A stretch of DNA of 64,000 bases, taken from positions 25,007,361 through 25,071,360 of the forward strand of contig CP034975.1 in assembly GCA_004026145.2 (NCBI GenBank), read 5' to 3'. Below, piece by piece: positions 25,014 to 37,240 of the stretch. The first letter of the stretch is position 1. Each line of letters begins with the position of its first letter. Both the position numbers and the translations under genes were made by a program. The stretch comes from Takifugu bimaculatus (taxonomy: Eukaryota > Chordata > Actinopteri > Tetraodontiformes > Tetraodontidae). Below the pieces are notes generated by a model, which saw only the letters and a list, made by a program, of their open reading frames with translations, made no database searches and was not told the DNA's origin.

Positions 25014-25612
25014 GAGAGATTGTTTTTAGAAATAAGGAAATTCTTTTATATTATCCTAAAATCACAGTGGCATTTAGATGGAAGAAGCCATGATGGATTT
25101 AAAGACAGCCCAGCTGTATCCTGTCACCGTGGTGACATGAACAGCACAAGATTTTTAATGTCAATGTCGCTTTTTCTTACCATAAACAGAAATAACAGTT
25201 GGGCTTCATGAACTAAAACAGGAAAAATCATAACTTCAATGTCTGTATAAATCACTCCCATGATTAATATATTTTAGAATTTAGCTCTCAAAAGGTCTTG
25301 TTAGAGACCCTCATAAATAACTCGAACCTCGACAATCCTCACCCCTCTCCTCTAAAGCCAGCATGCCCAGACATGTCACCTTCTTTGCTCGGCCTTTTTA
25401 ACCCATTCCAACATCATTTGCTCCCCATACAAAGGCCTCAAAGAGTCAGCTGACCCCAAGGTCAAAGGTCAAGTAACCTCTTACACTCCACTGGGTACAG
25501 GGCCATCGACATGTCCACTCATCACTTCTAGAAGACTGACCTCTGCTCCTCCGTCTGCTTTTACATGCACAATATATGGAATTATTAGTGATTGCCATAG
25601 TCAATAAACATG

Positions 25613-25616
<4 letters not shown>

Positions 25617-25648
<32 letters not shown>
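25617..25648. repeat. (AC)n microsatellite
   Basis: An uninterrupted AC run of about 16 units. Confidence 0.95.
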
Positions 25649-25650
<2 letters not shown>

Positions 25651-26297
25651 CTTTATAGATGGGCCTCTCATGCCATCTCTAACAATGAGGAATGAATGTG
25701 GAACCTTGGTGGTGCCAGAATAATGTCTTATTTTAACTGTAGCTAATGCAGGCCCAGTGAACCGTGGGTTACGTACGACATTTACCAGCCTGACTCCAAA
25801 ATGTGACACTTGACAAATGTGTGGGAGGCTTTCACAAATATTTGTTTAGTTTGGCAAAGTGAGTCGGAACATACACGTGCATTATGTCATCAAATGTTTC
25901 ATCCATCAGTGGTGCAACGTGGACATTAAATTACATTTCTACTGTGGGGGGGAAAAATAATCATCCGGCTGTAATTAAATATTCCTAAAATAACCTCAAT
26001 GCTTATTACCACTAGATCAAAGAAAAATCTAATGCAGCTAAACACCCCCACCCCACCCCAGCACAAACAATACATTCATCAATGTTGGAGCATATGTACA
26101 GGAGATGATGGTGAGGCTGGAGACCGTGACAACGATCCAGAACCCAGTTCACCATTACAGTCCGGTGTGAGTGGCGAAGGATCCAAAAGTCTACCGACGC
26201 CTCGCTCCTCTGTAGGATCACCGACATCCCCGCCAACCCCCGTCTGCTGCTTTACACACTTCTGCACCTGCCTTGGTAATATCATGTACCACTCTTA

Positions 26298-26334
26298 AAA
26301 AAAAAAAAAAAAAAAAACTAAAAAAAAAAAAAAA
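26298..26334. repeat. Interrupted poly(A) tract
   Basis: Two A runs of about 18 and 14 bases separated by a single CT. It could be the tail of a decayed retroelement, but nothing adjacent is recognisable. Confidence 0.7.
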
Positions 26335-27599
26335 TCACACTATGAAATCATTGAAATTCACAAATAAACACAGAAAAATGTCAAAGCTGCACTGAAATAA
26401 CTGCACTTGATTAAGCTCAGGAAATGTGTGTGCACAGAACCCAGCCGCCTGGAACAGGAGTCCAGTTACATGTTTATTACACAGGTAGGGGAAAAAGAGG
26501 AAGCAAATCTAATGTGTGAGCTGAAGGACACACCCAGACACTCACACCATTTCTCTCTACAAATAGCAAGAGTTGCACTTTGTGGTCTTCAAAACGGCCA
26601 AACAGACACAAGACGACCAATTCCTCCTGCTCAGCACCACCAGGTTCTGCTGGGACCATGCACTTTTTGGCTCTTCCACACACACACACACACGCAAAGA
26701 AACACTTAAACACAGTGTCTTTCTAGGTCTGACATGCACAGGACTTTGGTGCAGGCCAAAACTTTAAAATGAGGTGCACCAGGAAAGCCAAAGCAACATC
26801 TGTATCAATCTGTGAAATACAGACATCCAAAATTAGACATAAAACTAACCGGTTCTAGTGATACCTTTGTTAAAACTAAGACTTTTGTGTCACACATAAA
26901 GACAGTAGAGGCAGTTTTCAACTAATAATGGAGTTAGGATAAGTAAAAATCTATAGAATCCAGTCATTAACCGTTTATGATAACATAAATATTTCCCACT
27001 GCTAATACAATAAAGTTGATCTAAAACCCTCACGTGAAAAACTGCTGGTGCAGCAGAAAAGAGTGTGTGTACCAGGGGCCGTGTGTGTGTGTGTGTGTGT
27101 GCTCAGCTACAGTTGCTGTGTCAGATCTGCTGCTGTAGGTCATCTTGCACTAAATTCAGTGCACTAAATTTAACAGAAATTAACCCTTCTTTTTTTAAAA
27201 AGTGATACAAACGAGCACCTACTCAAACACCTCTGAAAACAGTTGAAATGCTGCCTGAAATAGAATTAGTGTGTGTGTGCTTTTATCACTATGGGATGTT
27301 TAATCCTGCCCAAACAACAGACAATAAAAACCCACAGCATTATTCAACACTTCCCAGAAGTCTTCTAATAACACCTCACAATGCTTTTAAGATTTTCCAC
27401 ATTTAATTACAATTAAATTTAATAAAAATTCAACCCCTCACACACCACTTACAATAAACACACCTGAGCTCAGCAGTAGCTTCACAGCGATGTGACAACC
27501 AACTTAAACACAGTTACGGTTTGGGGGGGAAATTTAATAAAAATCATAGACCCCCTCACAACAATGCTACACTCTCGACTGTAAATGCAGAGGAAAATA

Positions 27600-27634
27600 G
27601 TGTGTGTGTGTGTGTGTGTGTGTGGGGGGGGGGG
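27600..27634. repeat. (GT)n tract followed by G11
   Basis: About 12 GT units run directly into a G homopolymer. Confidence 0.9.
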
Positions 27635-29690
27635 GTGTCTACAACCTAGCTGTAACACATGTGAATGGATACAAGAAGAGGCACAATTTCAGCAGGAAAC
27701 GGGGTGGGAGCCGTCCTGTGAGGAGCCACAGAATGCTAAAACGGTGCTAATAAGAGAGGAAAACAGATATGGGGGGGGGGCACAACACCTGTGGCCTGTC
27801 ACCCACACAAACGCACATTTAAAACACACCAGCTGATCTGACAGGGATCAGCACTGGTGCTCTCAAACAGTGTGTGATCACCAATTACAAGGAGATATTC
27901 ACACACACTTCATACCTGATCACAGCACCTGGAATTAAAGAACTAAAATTACCCCGATGACTGATAAATGCCCCCCCCCCAAAAAAAAAACACACACACA
28001 CTGACAGGGTCTGCTTTGGACACATCTGATTCAATTGTAAAAAAGTACACTAATGATGTTACAGTCAGATACACACTGGTGTAAAAGCAACCAAAAATAC
28101 ACACTAAGTGACCGGGACAAAATACCCCAAGGAAGAACTTAAATAAAACACACGTATAAAATAACACTGTCAATCCTGCCACTTTATGTGTTCCACTATT
28201 TATTATCCAGCCAGTTTCTTTCTTTCTTTTTTTTTTTTAAATATCTGAAAATACAAACAAAAACAACTTGCACTGTCATCGTACTCTGAAACTTAATTTA
28301 AATCAGAAAATGGCACATCAGCAGATAAAAGTGCAATGTTTAAAAATATACACATTCCAAAAATGACCTGCAAATAATATATCCAAGTGTATAATACACA
28401 CACACTCCCCATTATATCACACACACACTTCCCATTATATCACACCTACCTGGGTGTAGAATCTGTTAAATACTGCGTGACCACTGATCTTCAACCAAAA
28501 AGCTCAATTATTAATAAAAATTCAGATTGGGGTAAAAAGTGAAACACTGACAGGTGAAATTTAAAACATAACTTAGGTTTCACATACACTGTGGTCTTGT
28601 CACCTATATCCTGCAGCTCTTATACCACATCAGCCCCCCCCACGTCACACTGCTTTGTAAATGTAAAGTATATTTCCCTTATTTCGTGTTGGCCAATTTT
28701 CCAACAACCAAACAAGCTCAAAAAGCCAGACGTGAGGACGGACACTTTGAGGGCGGAGGTGTCATGGTGAGGCTAAGAGGGCTCCCTGAGCAGCAGGATG
28801 GGGGCTCGACGTGCAGCAGCAAAATACAACACCAGACCACAAATACAGACCCCCACTTGCATTTTCACTTGAATTTATAGCCGATTGTGGGGCAACAAGA
28901 GCCCATCAACATAAAGCTCTTCAATAGGAAAAGGGATGGGACAGAGGAAAAAGGGACAGGGGACAAGCAAGCGTGGCCGCCCCTCCATCCGGACTAATGA
29001 CATGAAGTCCCACACGTGCACATGTAGTTACTGTATAATAAGGCAGAAGAGTGTTGGAGATGGAGGCCTGACATTATGTAACACTGAACCGATCTCTGCT
29101 CACAAGGAAGTAGGAGGGGCGGGATCCCAAGAACAATCACACAGGACACATTTCTCCCCTCAGATTCACTATTTGCACAAGTCGTGTCGGTTCTGACACG
29201 ATCAAGGGGGCACAAATAATTCCTGGCAGGGTCACTTGAATTGAATCAGGGTCAAAGGCGCAGAAAAGGTGTCGCTGGAAGTGAGGGCAAAAAAGGCCAA
29301 GAGACTCTCAGAATAGTGCCTGACAACCTTTCATAATAACGGCGGGTTTATTAAATAAACTCGCAGGGACGCCTTGATTGGATTTTATTGCATCATTATG
29401 TCTTATGGGGGCTGTTTGTCATCGCTTTAACAGAACTATTAAAGTCGAGCCATCACAAATGATGACCTACGACACGACATCTCAAAAAGCGGGGCGAAAT
29501 ACTGAGTTAAACTACGCCTTTTATGCTCCAGACGGATCATTAGAGAGTAATCCGTGGACGTTTCACCTGCGCCACACATGTGGCGGCAAAAGCGCCGTGA
29601 CGAGAAATGCGTAAAAACGCATTTTTACCAACTCCGAGGCGACTGAATCCACAAATCTCGCACTTCCCTCTCACAATCCGTTAAATAAAT

Positions 29691-30600
29691 AAACGGAGAA
29701 AGGCGTCCTGATAGTGAAGTTCTCGACGGGGACAAACCGCCCGTCTCGGTAAACAAGCTGGTGGGGAATAAAGGGAGGCTGGCCGCCGCCGCGCACGGCG
29801 CCGCGTCCGTCCCGCACGGCGCCGCGTCCGTCCCGCACGGCGCCGCTGCTTTTCCCTCCCAACTCAGCCTGGATGCGTGTGTTGACACTGCCGGCCGATT
29901 CTCTGCTGCTTTTACACCTCCCGCTCAAAACTGGGCTCCGAATCCTCAAAAAAAAAAAAGCACCCCCATCACTCTTCAGCCTCGCTTTTACGGGCGAACA
30001 TTCAACAAAGTGCGCCTAATAAAGGAAATATTTTCGGGTTGTTTTTTTTTTTTAACTCAATATCCTCGGCTCGCCTCGGGTGCGTGTCCATTTTTACCGT
30101 TAGACCAACCTCTGTGTGCTAGTGGGCTAAGCTAGCAGGCTAGCGGCTCGGGAGAGGAGAAACTGGCAAAGCTGTCTAAATGGCTAACGTCTCTCCGCCG
30201 CGGTCGATCCTTCCTCCGTATTCCTCTGCTCGCCTCCACTTCCACTGTCCGACCCCAAACGCAGCCCGAGTACGCGGGGGGGGCTCCCGTTACCTGTTCG
30301 CGGGGGGAAGCGGCGTCCCTCCTCCCTGGAAGCGCAGTCCACACGGGAGCCTTTTTTCGCCCGCTCCCCCTCGTTCAGCGACAGCTCTCAACATTCGCAG
30401 CATCCGCGCTCCGCCGCGACTGAGGCGATCGCAGCTCACTCGAAAATGGCGCCGAAAGATCCACTCCTCATTCAAATTCGATAGAGCCCCGCAGCCCCCC
30501 GATTGGCTGAAATCGGAGCGGGCTCCGCGCCGCTGATTGGCCGCTGAAAATGCACTCTCGAATGGTGTCGCGGCCCACGCGGCGCTCGGCACAGCCGACG
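29691..30600. promoter_or_regulatory. CpG-island promoter, candidate for the mir-15a/16 host RNA (DLEU2/DLEU1-like)
   Basis: A GC- and CpG-rich island in otherwise AT-rich DNA. It contains two ATTGG (inverted CCAAT, NF-Y type) boxes at 30502-30506 and 30536-30540, about three helical turns apart. A YY1/E2F-like element (AAAATGGCGCCGAAA) lies at 30443-30457. On the minus strand a good 5' splice site (CAG then GTAAC) lies at 30294/30293, so a minus-strand first exon starting near 30.4 kb could end there. In human the DLEU2 and DLEU1 RNAs start back-to-back from a CpG island upstream of mir-15a/16-1. The assignment rests on position and is inference. Confidence 0.5.
29792..29846. repeat. 21-bp GC-rich tandem repeat, about 2.6 copies
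   Basis: A unit beginning CGCACGGCGCCG is repeated perfectly at 29792-29812 and 29813-29833, with a 13-base partial copy at 29834-29846. It lies inside the CpG island. Confidence 0.95.
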
Positions 30601-33600
30601 CTTAACTCTTTGGGCCCCTTAAACGGAATTTTCTAATACATCCTCATGCTCTAATCAGTCTTTTACACCTCGCAGAAGGACTGACCATTGCTGTCATCAA
30701 ACTAAGGGACTAAAATCTATACCACAGGCAAGCACGCGCTCAGTTGCCCTTCAACTTTGAGGGCAAAACAACGGACCTTTATTACAAACGTTGAGGGAGC
30801 TGCGTTGCAGAGAGCGTTCCTCCTGAAATTGAGACTGTATAAGCACTGTGAAACATCTATGTCATTGTTTTAACCACCGTGAACAGCTTCCATCTGCAAA
30901 TACAGCGATGGCAGTGGTGTCGCAGCTGATATTAATGTACTATTAGGTCATAAATAGGAATTGCAAACCCCATTACTGAAGGTGTCAGCCAAGGCTGAAA
31001 CAAGCATAGGGAAACACGCGTGCTCAGCAATTAAGTTTCCCCTCTGTGCACTACTTACGCATATTAGAAGTGAATTGTAAATGAACTCTTTTATATTTTT
31101 CCCCCCACAAAGTTTTATAACATTTAACAGTGTAAAGGCTTTACGCATAAATTGCTATTCATTTTTAATGAAGTTTTTCTTTCAGTTCTGCCACTGTTTA
31201 AATGTTTGAGTGATTTATGTCCACACATTTAAAAGGAACTCTGATATCTAGTGTGTCAGACAGATATTGCATGCATAAATTTTCTTGCATAACTACTTAT
31301 CGTCACTTTAGTGTGGCAATGTCACGATAGAGTGCACACACATTTATACTTATCGCTTTGCGAGGACTTCCTTGGGAGGACATTATACATTCCCAGGACC
31401 TTATCCCACTGTAACCCTAACATAGTGTAGCCTAAAGGCAAAATAAACACAGCCATTCTGTCCCTTTACAGACATAATGACACATACATAACATCAACCT
31501 TCCATGTTGGGAGTTGGACCCACAATGCTCAGCGTTGGGAAAGGAATTAGCTTTCTCTTACTGACATGGTGTGCTGAAATGAACAGAGGCCGATCTTTTG
31601 AATGCAATTTTATAACTGTACTCGGAGAGAGAATGGGCGCCGCTTGTGTAGGCATTCTGGTGTATTGTGGACAATGGGGTGGAGAGGAAAAAAACACACT
31701 TGTTTACAGATAAACTGGTTTGGACAGGAAGCCAGTAAGGAGGAGCTCTGTGTTGTTAAGCAGGCATGTGGAGAGGCAGAGATGAGCCAGCAAAAACACA
31801 GCCATGACCATAGGGCGGATCATGATGCAGTACACATATGCATATAGGGAACCTTCTAGCCACGACTGCGTCGTACGTACAGTTGTGTTGATTGTCGTAC
31901 TACTGAAAATCATAAATAACACTGAAACCAACAGTTGTTGTTTTTGTTTTTTTTACATGGACAGAGAAAAGACATAGTTGGTTTAGTTTCGTTGTGACAA
32001 AAAAGCATGCGCAAACTAAATAAATTTGACTCGTGAGCCAGGCTGTGGTGAACGCTGTGCAGTTCATCTTGCATTGTGTCACCGTCACATGAGCACACAC
32101 TGCCTTCCATTAGGCAGGAGATCCTGACTGACTCACGAAAACACAAGTCACATGTCACTATACAAATGCACAAGTGAACCATGATACTCACGCTGCTCTG
32201 TTATCCATAGCAGCTTCTCTGCGGGACACAAATGAAATCACATCATAATGCATCTCTTCATTTGGATAGTTTAGACAAAGTGTCCTGTCCTCAGTTGGAC
32301 AGGCCAAACAACAGCCACATTGTCGTGTACTGTGGTGTTTGGCTACAGTGCACTAATGTGACTGCAAAGTTGCCATGCTGGGGCAGTTTTATTTCAGTGT
32401 AATTTGATTTCATGTAAGATGTCTTGCGTGCATGGTTGGCTGTTACACTCAGCTGCTTCTCATTCAAGGAGGAGTTTTACGGATTTCTCTCTCTTCTTCC
32501 CTCATGTGACTACAATGATGGCCTTTCACACCAGCACCAGACATGCAACTGCATCACGTCAAATCATGACAGCAAAATGAGACAGTAGCACAAACTACAC
32601 CCATGTAAAATGTCACGACTCTAAAGCAAACTGTTGTAATGTACCAAACTGGGACACCGTTAGCCTTTGAAGCTATAGCATGTTTTTAAAAAAAGAGGTT
32701 TAGAGGTGGTTCACACTGAGCATCCTGGAAACACTGAGGTGTCTGCAACTTTAATGTCACACGAATGTAACAATCTCTTTGAGTTGTCAGCATTAAGGAA
32801 ACCAGTGTTTACCAGCAGCTTTCTGTTGCAAACTTGTGAACTGCAATAAAGAATGAGCGACTATCAGGCAAACGTCTGTGGGGTTTCAAAAAAAACCTCA
32901 CAGTTCTGTCAAATATTTTCCTGTTGTCATTCAAAACAGCGTATAAAGAAAAAGACTATGCTCACGTCAGAGGAAAGCAGTGAAAATGAACAACACCACA
33001 GCACATACAAGAGACTATAGGCTTACTATATTAACAGGCCCGATTCCCTTGTCCTGGTCTTTAGAAAACACAATAAGCTCCACTAAGAACTCTATGCCAG
33101 AGAGAGAGAGACTCCCTATTGATGTCTCCTCGCTGCCCCTCCCCCCTCTCTCTATGAGGCATCTGTAGCAGCTGCCTCCTTGTGCTCCTGTCAGCAGGGC
33201 CGACTGTGTGCGTGTGTGTGCGCGCACGCGTGTGTGTGTGTGTGTACCAGTGTCGAGGTGGGGTTGCCTGGAAGGTTAGGGTTGGGTGTGTTATGACACC
33301 TCCCCCTTTGGAGGGGTCTGGCCTGCACACTTGTGAGACATCGCATTTATCAATGGTTAATAGTCACGGAGCAGGTCACCCTGAAAACACAACAAAGACC
33401 TCTGACCTCTTTTGGTACAAAGGCAGTGCAGCGGTCGCATGATGAGGCAAGACTCACAAGCAACTTTTTAGATACAATGTTTGACATTTAAATTTCTCAT
33501 CCACGTATTTCTTTCTATACTTTCTAAAAAAAATACACCACATAATGAGGAAAAAGCTCAAGAGTGAGCTGAGCTAATAGACAAACACCTGTCTGGTGTA

Positions 33601-35480
33601 TAAGTTTAGATATTAAAGCATACGGGAAATTTTTAAATTTGATCCCTGGATGATCTTCTCGGCCTTCACACTTGCTTCAAACTCAAAAACTCAATTAAAT
33701 ATCAAGACAGCTGTCTAGGTGAAGCATGCAAGTACAAGTAACAAAAACAGGAAAGAAGAAAGAGGGTTACCCAGTAAGGAATTCATTTGCAACCAAGGAA
33801 TTTGTTTTATAATCAAAATAATTTGCAAAATATCTCATTTAGGATTTTAGCAAACATCTTCCAAAGTGATTTCAAGCACTGCTCCACTTCAAGAAATCAA
33901 TGTGCTCTAAAGGGGTAAACCAAACCTCTGCATAAAGTGATAAAATAGTGACCAGCAGACATGTCAGACACCCAGACAGAGCTCAGGGTGAACCGTGACA
34001 ACCTGACTAGAGGAGTTTTCCATGCCAGACAAATGCTATTGTTACTTTTCAGAATAGATGGTCATAAGACATTGTTCCTGCCGCTTCCTCTAGTAATCTA
34101 CCTTTTTTTATCGTGATGATTTTCCATATCCACCAGTTCTTTTTTCCTCTTCAGTGAGGCGGACTTCTGAGAGGGATTACAGGGAGGGCTAAAAACAAGC
34201 AAGATTTAATCCCAGTGTGCACCGTTAGGCAGATACGTTACCGACGGTAACTTTGGCTGAAAGCTTGAGGATGTTCATAATGTCAATAACTAATACAGCA
34301 TAAAAGGGCGAACTTTTCGGTACGGGCCGAGACAATTACTCTACTCAGGCGAATTCACAGTTGTAAGAGTGTCCTTCAAGCATTGACGATGATAAAATAA
34401 CACCCAAATAAAAGCTTCCTAAATTTGATTAAAGCTTCCTAGTAAAAGCTGGGGAGCTCATTTTTTCCATGCAAGAATATGGCAACACATTGTTAATCAT
34501 TTGTAAGCAATGTTGTCAATCTATGCATTTCTATACATCTACACGAGGATGATGTAGGTAACACTTTGGTTATCCTAATAAAACTTTGAGGCAAACTCAG
34601 CATGTTTACTCAAATATAAATCTCTGCGTGACACATATTTCACACCTTATTTCACCAGCAGATGTAAATGTTTATGTTGTTTTTAAAACACTCCTGATGC
34701 ATCATAGGCAGTGTTTTACATGACTTTTACTCTGACTCTATTTACTCTAATTTAAAAATAATGTTGAATATATACACAGCAGATATATACTTAAAAAACA
34801 AAGATCTGACACTCTGAAAATGGCTGGATGAGGTCACTGCATTCCTACTGTGTCATCACTATTAACTTCAAATGAGTGATTACAGCACAAGAGCCACAGA
34901 TATGAATCCTGAAATTTACTTCTTTTTATCTGCAGGGTTTTATGCAGAAATGAGGATTCCAACCTGCCACCACATTGCTTTCTTCTCAGTCAAGACGGTC
35001 GCAGTCTGCAGACGTACTAACAGTAGATAGTTGCGGTTCTTATTTCGTTGAAACTGGTCGGCATAATGCCATTTGAAAGGAAGTTGGTATCATTAAGGTC
35101 ACCACAGTGTCGGCGCCACTGGAATTCTGGAAAACCTGGATGGATATAAGTGATGCGGGTTTGAAAATTGCAGAAGTGAGATGTAATTTTTTGTTTAAAG
35201 AAGGCCCTCTACACACCTGATGTAAAAATATTTTTGGACCGGAATCCAGTCAGTCCCCAGATATTTTATTGTCTTCATGCAGATTATTTAAAAACCAGCA
35301 GGGATAATGATTTCAAGCAAAATGTCATTACCCCTGAGAAGGCACAATTGAAGTGATTTCTGCATTTACAACGCGGTTCTCTGAGGTCATCTAACACTTG
35401 TTGGCTTGGATTAAGGGATTCTAGCGTATTTGCGCGCATGAACCCGGTTGCGTTCATTCAAATTCAATTACAGCCGAAGT
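30601..35480. other. Non-coding interval, no gene seen
   Basis: AT-rich, with no coding exon or transposon I can identify. The only compact feature is a TG/CG-rich microsatellite at about 33204-33245. A DLEU1-like plus-strand RNA might cross it, but no exon can be supported. Confidence 0.5.
33204..33245. repeat. TG/CG alternating purine-pyrimidine tract
   Basis: Alternating TG with a central GCGCACGCG segment, a Z-DNA-prone composition. An ORF crossing it is a repeat artefact. Confidence 0.85.
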
Positions 35481-37240
35481 TAATTTTGCTGAAGGCACCG
35501 TGACCGCCCTCTATTGGTTGAGTGCGGTAACGACTTAAGAGCCTCCTTTGAAATTATATTTGCTTCCCACTCGGTCACTGTTTAAGATAAAACGTTTTTG
35601 ACATTGACCACTTTGAATTTCTCACTATACCGATAGCGCTGAGACGTCAGAGAGGAGAATGGACCCACGGATTCATTGTCCCGATTCTGGACTACAAATT
35701 GAAAGTCCCTGCGGAAGTCCCTCCTTCCGCGGGCCGTTGTTGAACCTCAATGATGTAACCACTTTCCAAATATAGCGTGTTGCTGATGGCTAAACACTCC
35801 ACCGAGTGGCCGGGGCGGCTGTCAATCACGTGACGTCACAGGGACGGTGTTATTATTGTAAACAGCCCGCCTGCCCTCCACTGACTCTCTGTGCCGACTA
35901 CTCCATCCAGTCCTTTGTTCGTGCAGCGAAAGCACCGACACGACAATGCGACCGGCGATCGTCCGCCCCAAAAGCACCGGTCTCACCTCCCGGAGCAGAG
36001 CTAGACGCCTCCCCGAGAACGTCGGCTCCAACACGGGCAGAATAAAACCATGGCACCAGTATGTTCATCACCATGCAGTCGGCGACCGCGCAGGGCTGCT
36101 GCGTGAATAACGATAATAAACTGGTGCGCTGAGGACTTGTCAGCGCACACCACTCGGTTAGGGCTTGTTTTCCATTCACCTGATAATATTTGGGAGATAT
36201 TTCTCGGTCGCGTCAAGTCTCAGTCGCGATCTGCAACAATGACAGAACAGGAATCGCTGTCAACGGCTCACAAATGACATATTCGTTAAAAAAGAAATAA
36301 AGATCACACGACCACATGCAATTCTGCACGTCGACGGCGGCCACCGTGAACTGCTACATACACATTTCCCCATATTGTACGATGAAATGTCGAAAATTCG
36401 GTTAATGGACTTTACTTTGCTTCCTGTTTTGCAAAAGGAAAACAACAAACAAGCAAAACAAAACGACTTTATTTTCCCGTGACCGACACCTTACGGCAAA
36501 ACGCAACTAGTCGAGAGGTCGCATAGTAAAAGTTTAAATGAGTCCACTCACTGTTTTAATGGCACTTACACGGCCGCCTGTGTGCCTTTCGGAGTGATCG
36601 CCTGCATCTCCCTCGCCGCCAGCCGGTCACCGGTGACACCCTCACCTCGACGTCTCCATCCAGGCAAGTTGACAACGAGGCTTCTGTCCCCGACTAAGTG
36701 CAGTTTCAGCAAAGCTTCAAGGAAGTTGTTTCTTTTGTTCCAGTATTTTTTGGTTGCGTCAATATTGCGAAAAGGGGGAGGCGGGGCGGTGGATTCGGAG
36801 AGCGACCGAGGGAGAGGAGGAAAAAACAAAACATCTGAGCGCACCACCGTCTACCTCGCAGGCTTGACCACGAACGCACAGAAAGCCCCTCGTCCAAATC
36901 CGCTATAAACTCGTCTCATCTGCTCAGCTCACGTGTTTCGGACGAGCCGTCCGCCGTCAAAGTGACGCGGACGAGCTATAGGCTCGACAAGATATGGCTG
37001 TCCAAGATCAGGCTGAGTGGTCGGTGCGCCCTGTGCGCGCCTGTGGAGGAGCGGATACATTTGCATACCCCTGCTCGGTAACTTGGATTCCCTCGGAAAA
37101 CTACACGTTCAGGGTCGAAAACACGATCACACGACGCCAACAGCTTCTCCAGAATGCCTTCCCGGGATCTGAAAAAGAAGAGCGCACGGCACCTCCGCGT
37201 CTTTCTGAACGATTCAGTTCCCGGACTGTTCGGTTACCGG
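35481..37240. promoter_or_regulatory. Second CpG-rich promoter-like region, gene unknown
   Basis: CpG-rich sequence with promoter-type elements: an ATTGG box at about 35514 (ctattggttg), a GC-rich block at about 35810, and an adjoining E-box and cAMP-response element (CACGTGACGTCA) at about 35827-35838. CpG density stays high to about 36200 and again from 36570 to 37230. No coding exon with family similarity is adjacent. It may be the promoter of a non-coding RNA or of an unrecognised gene; DLEU7 lies in the equivalent interval in human, but its protein was not found here. Confidence 0.4.

Larger units (their letters stand above)
20487..29690. other. Non-coding interval upstream of the microRNA pair
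   Basis: About 9 kb without a recognisable protein-coding exon; the short ORFs have no family resemblance. It would be intronic or exonic to a minus-strand mir-15a/16 host RNA if that RNA starts at the CpG island to the right. Contents that stand out are simple repeats (24977-25009, 25617-25648, 26298-26334, 27600-27634), several A/T-rich stretches and a (CAAA)n tract at about 23272-23295. Confidence 0.5.
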
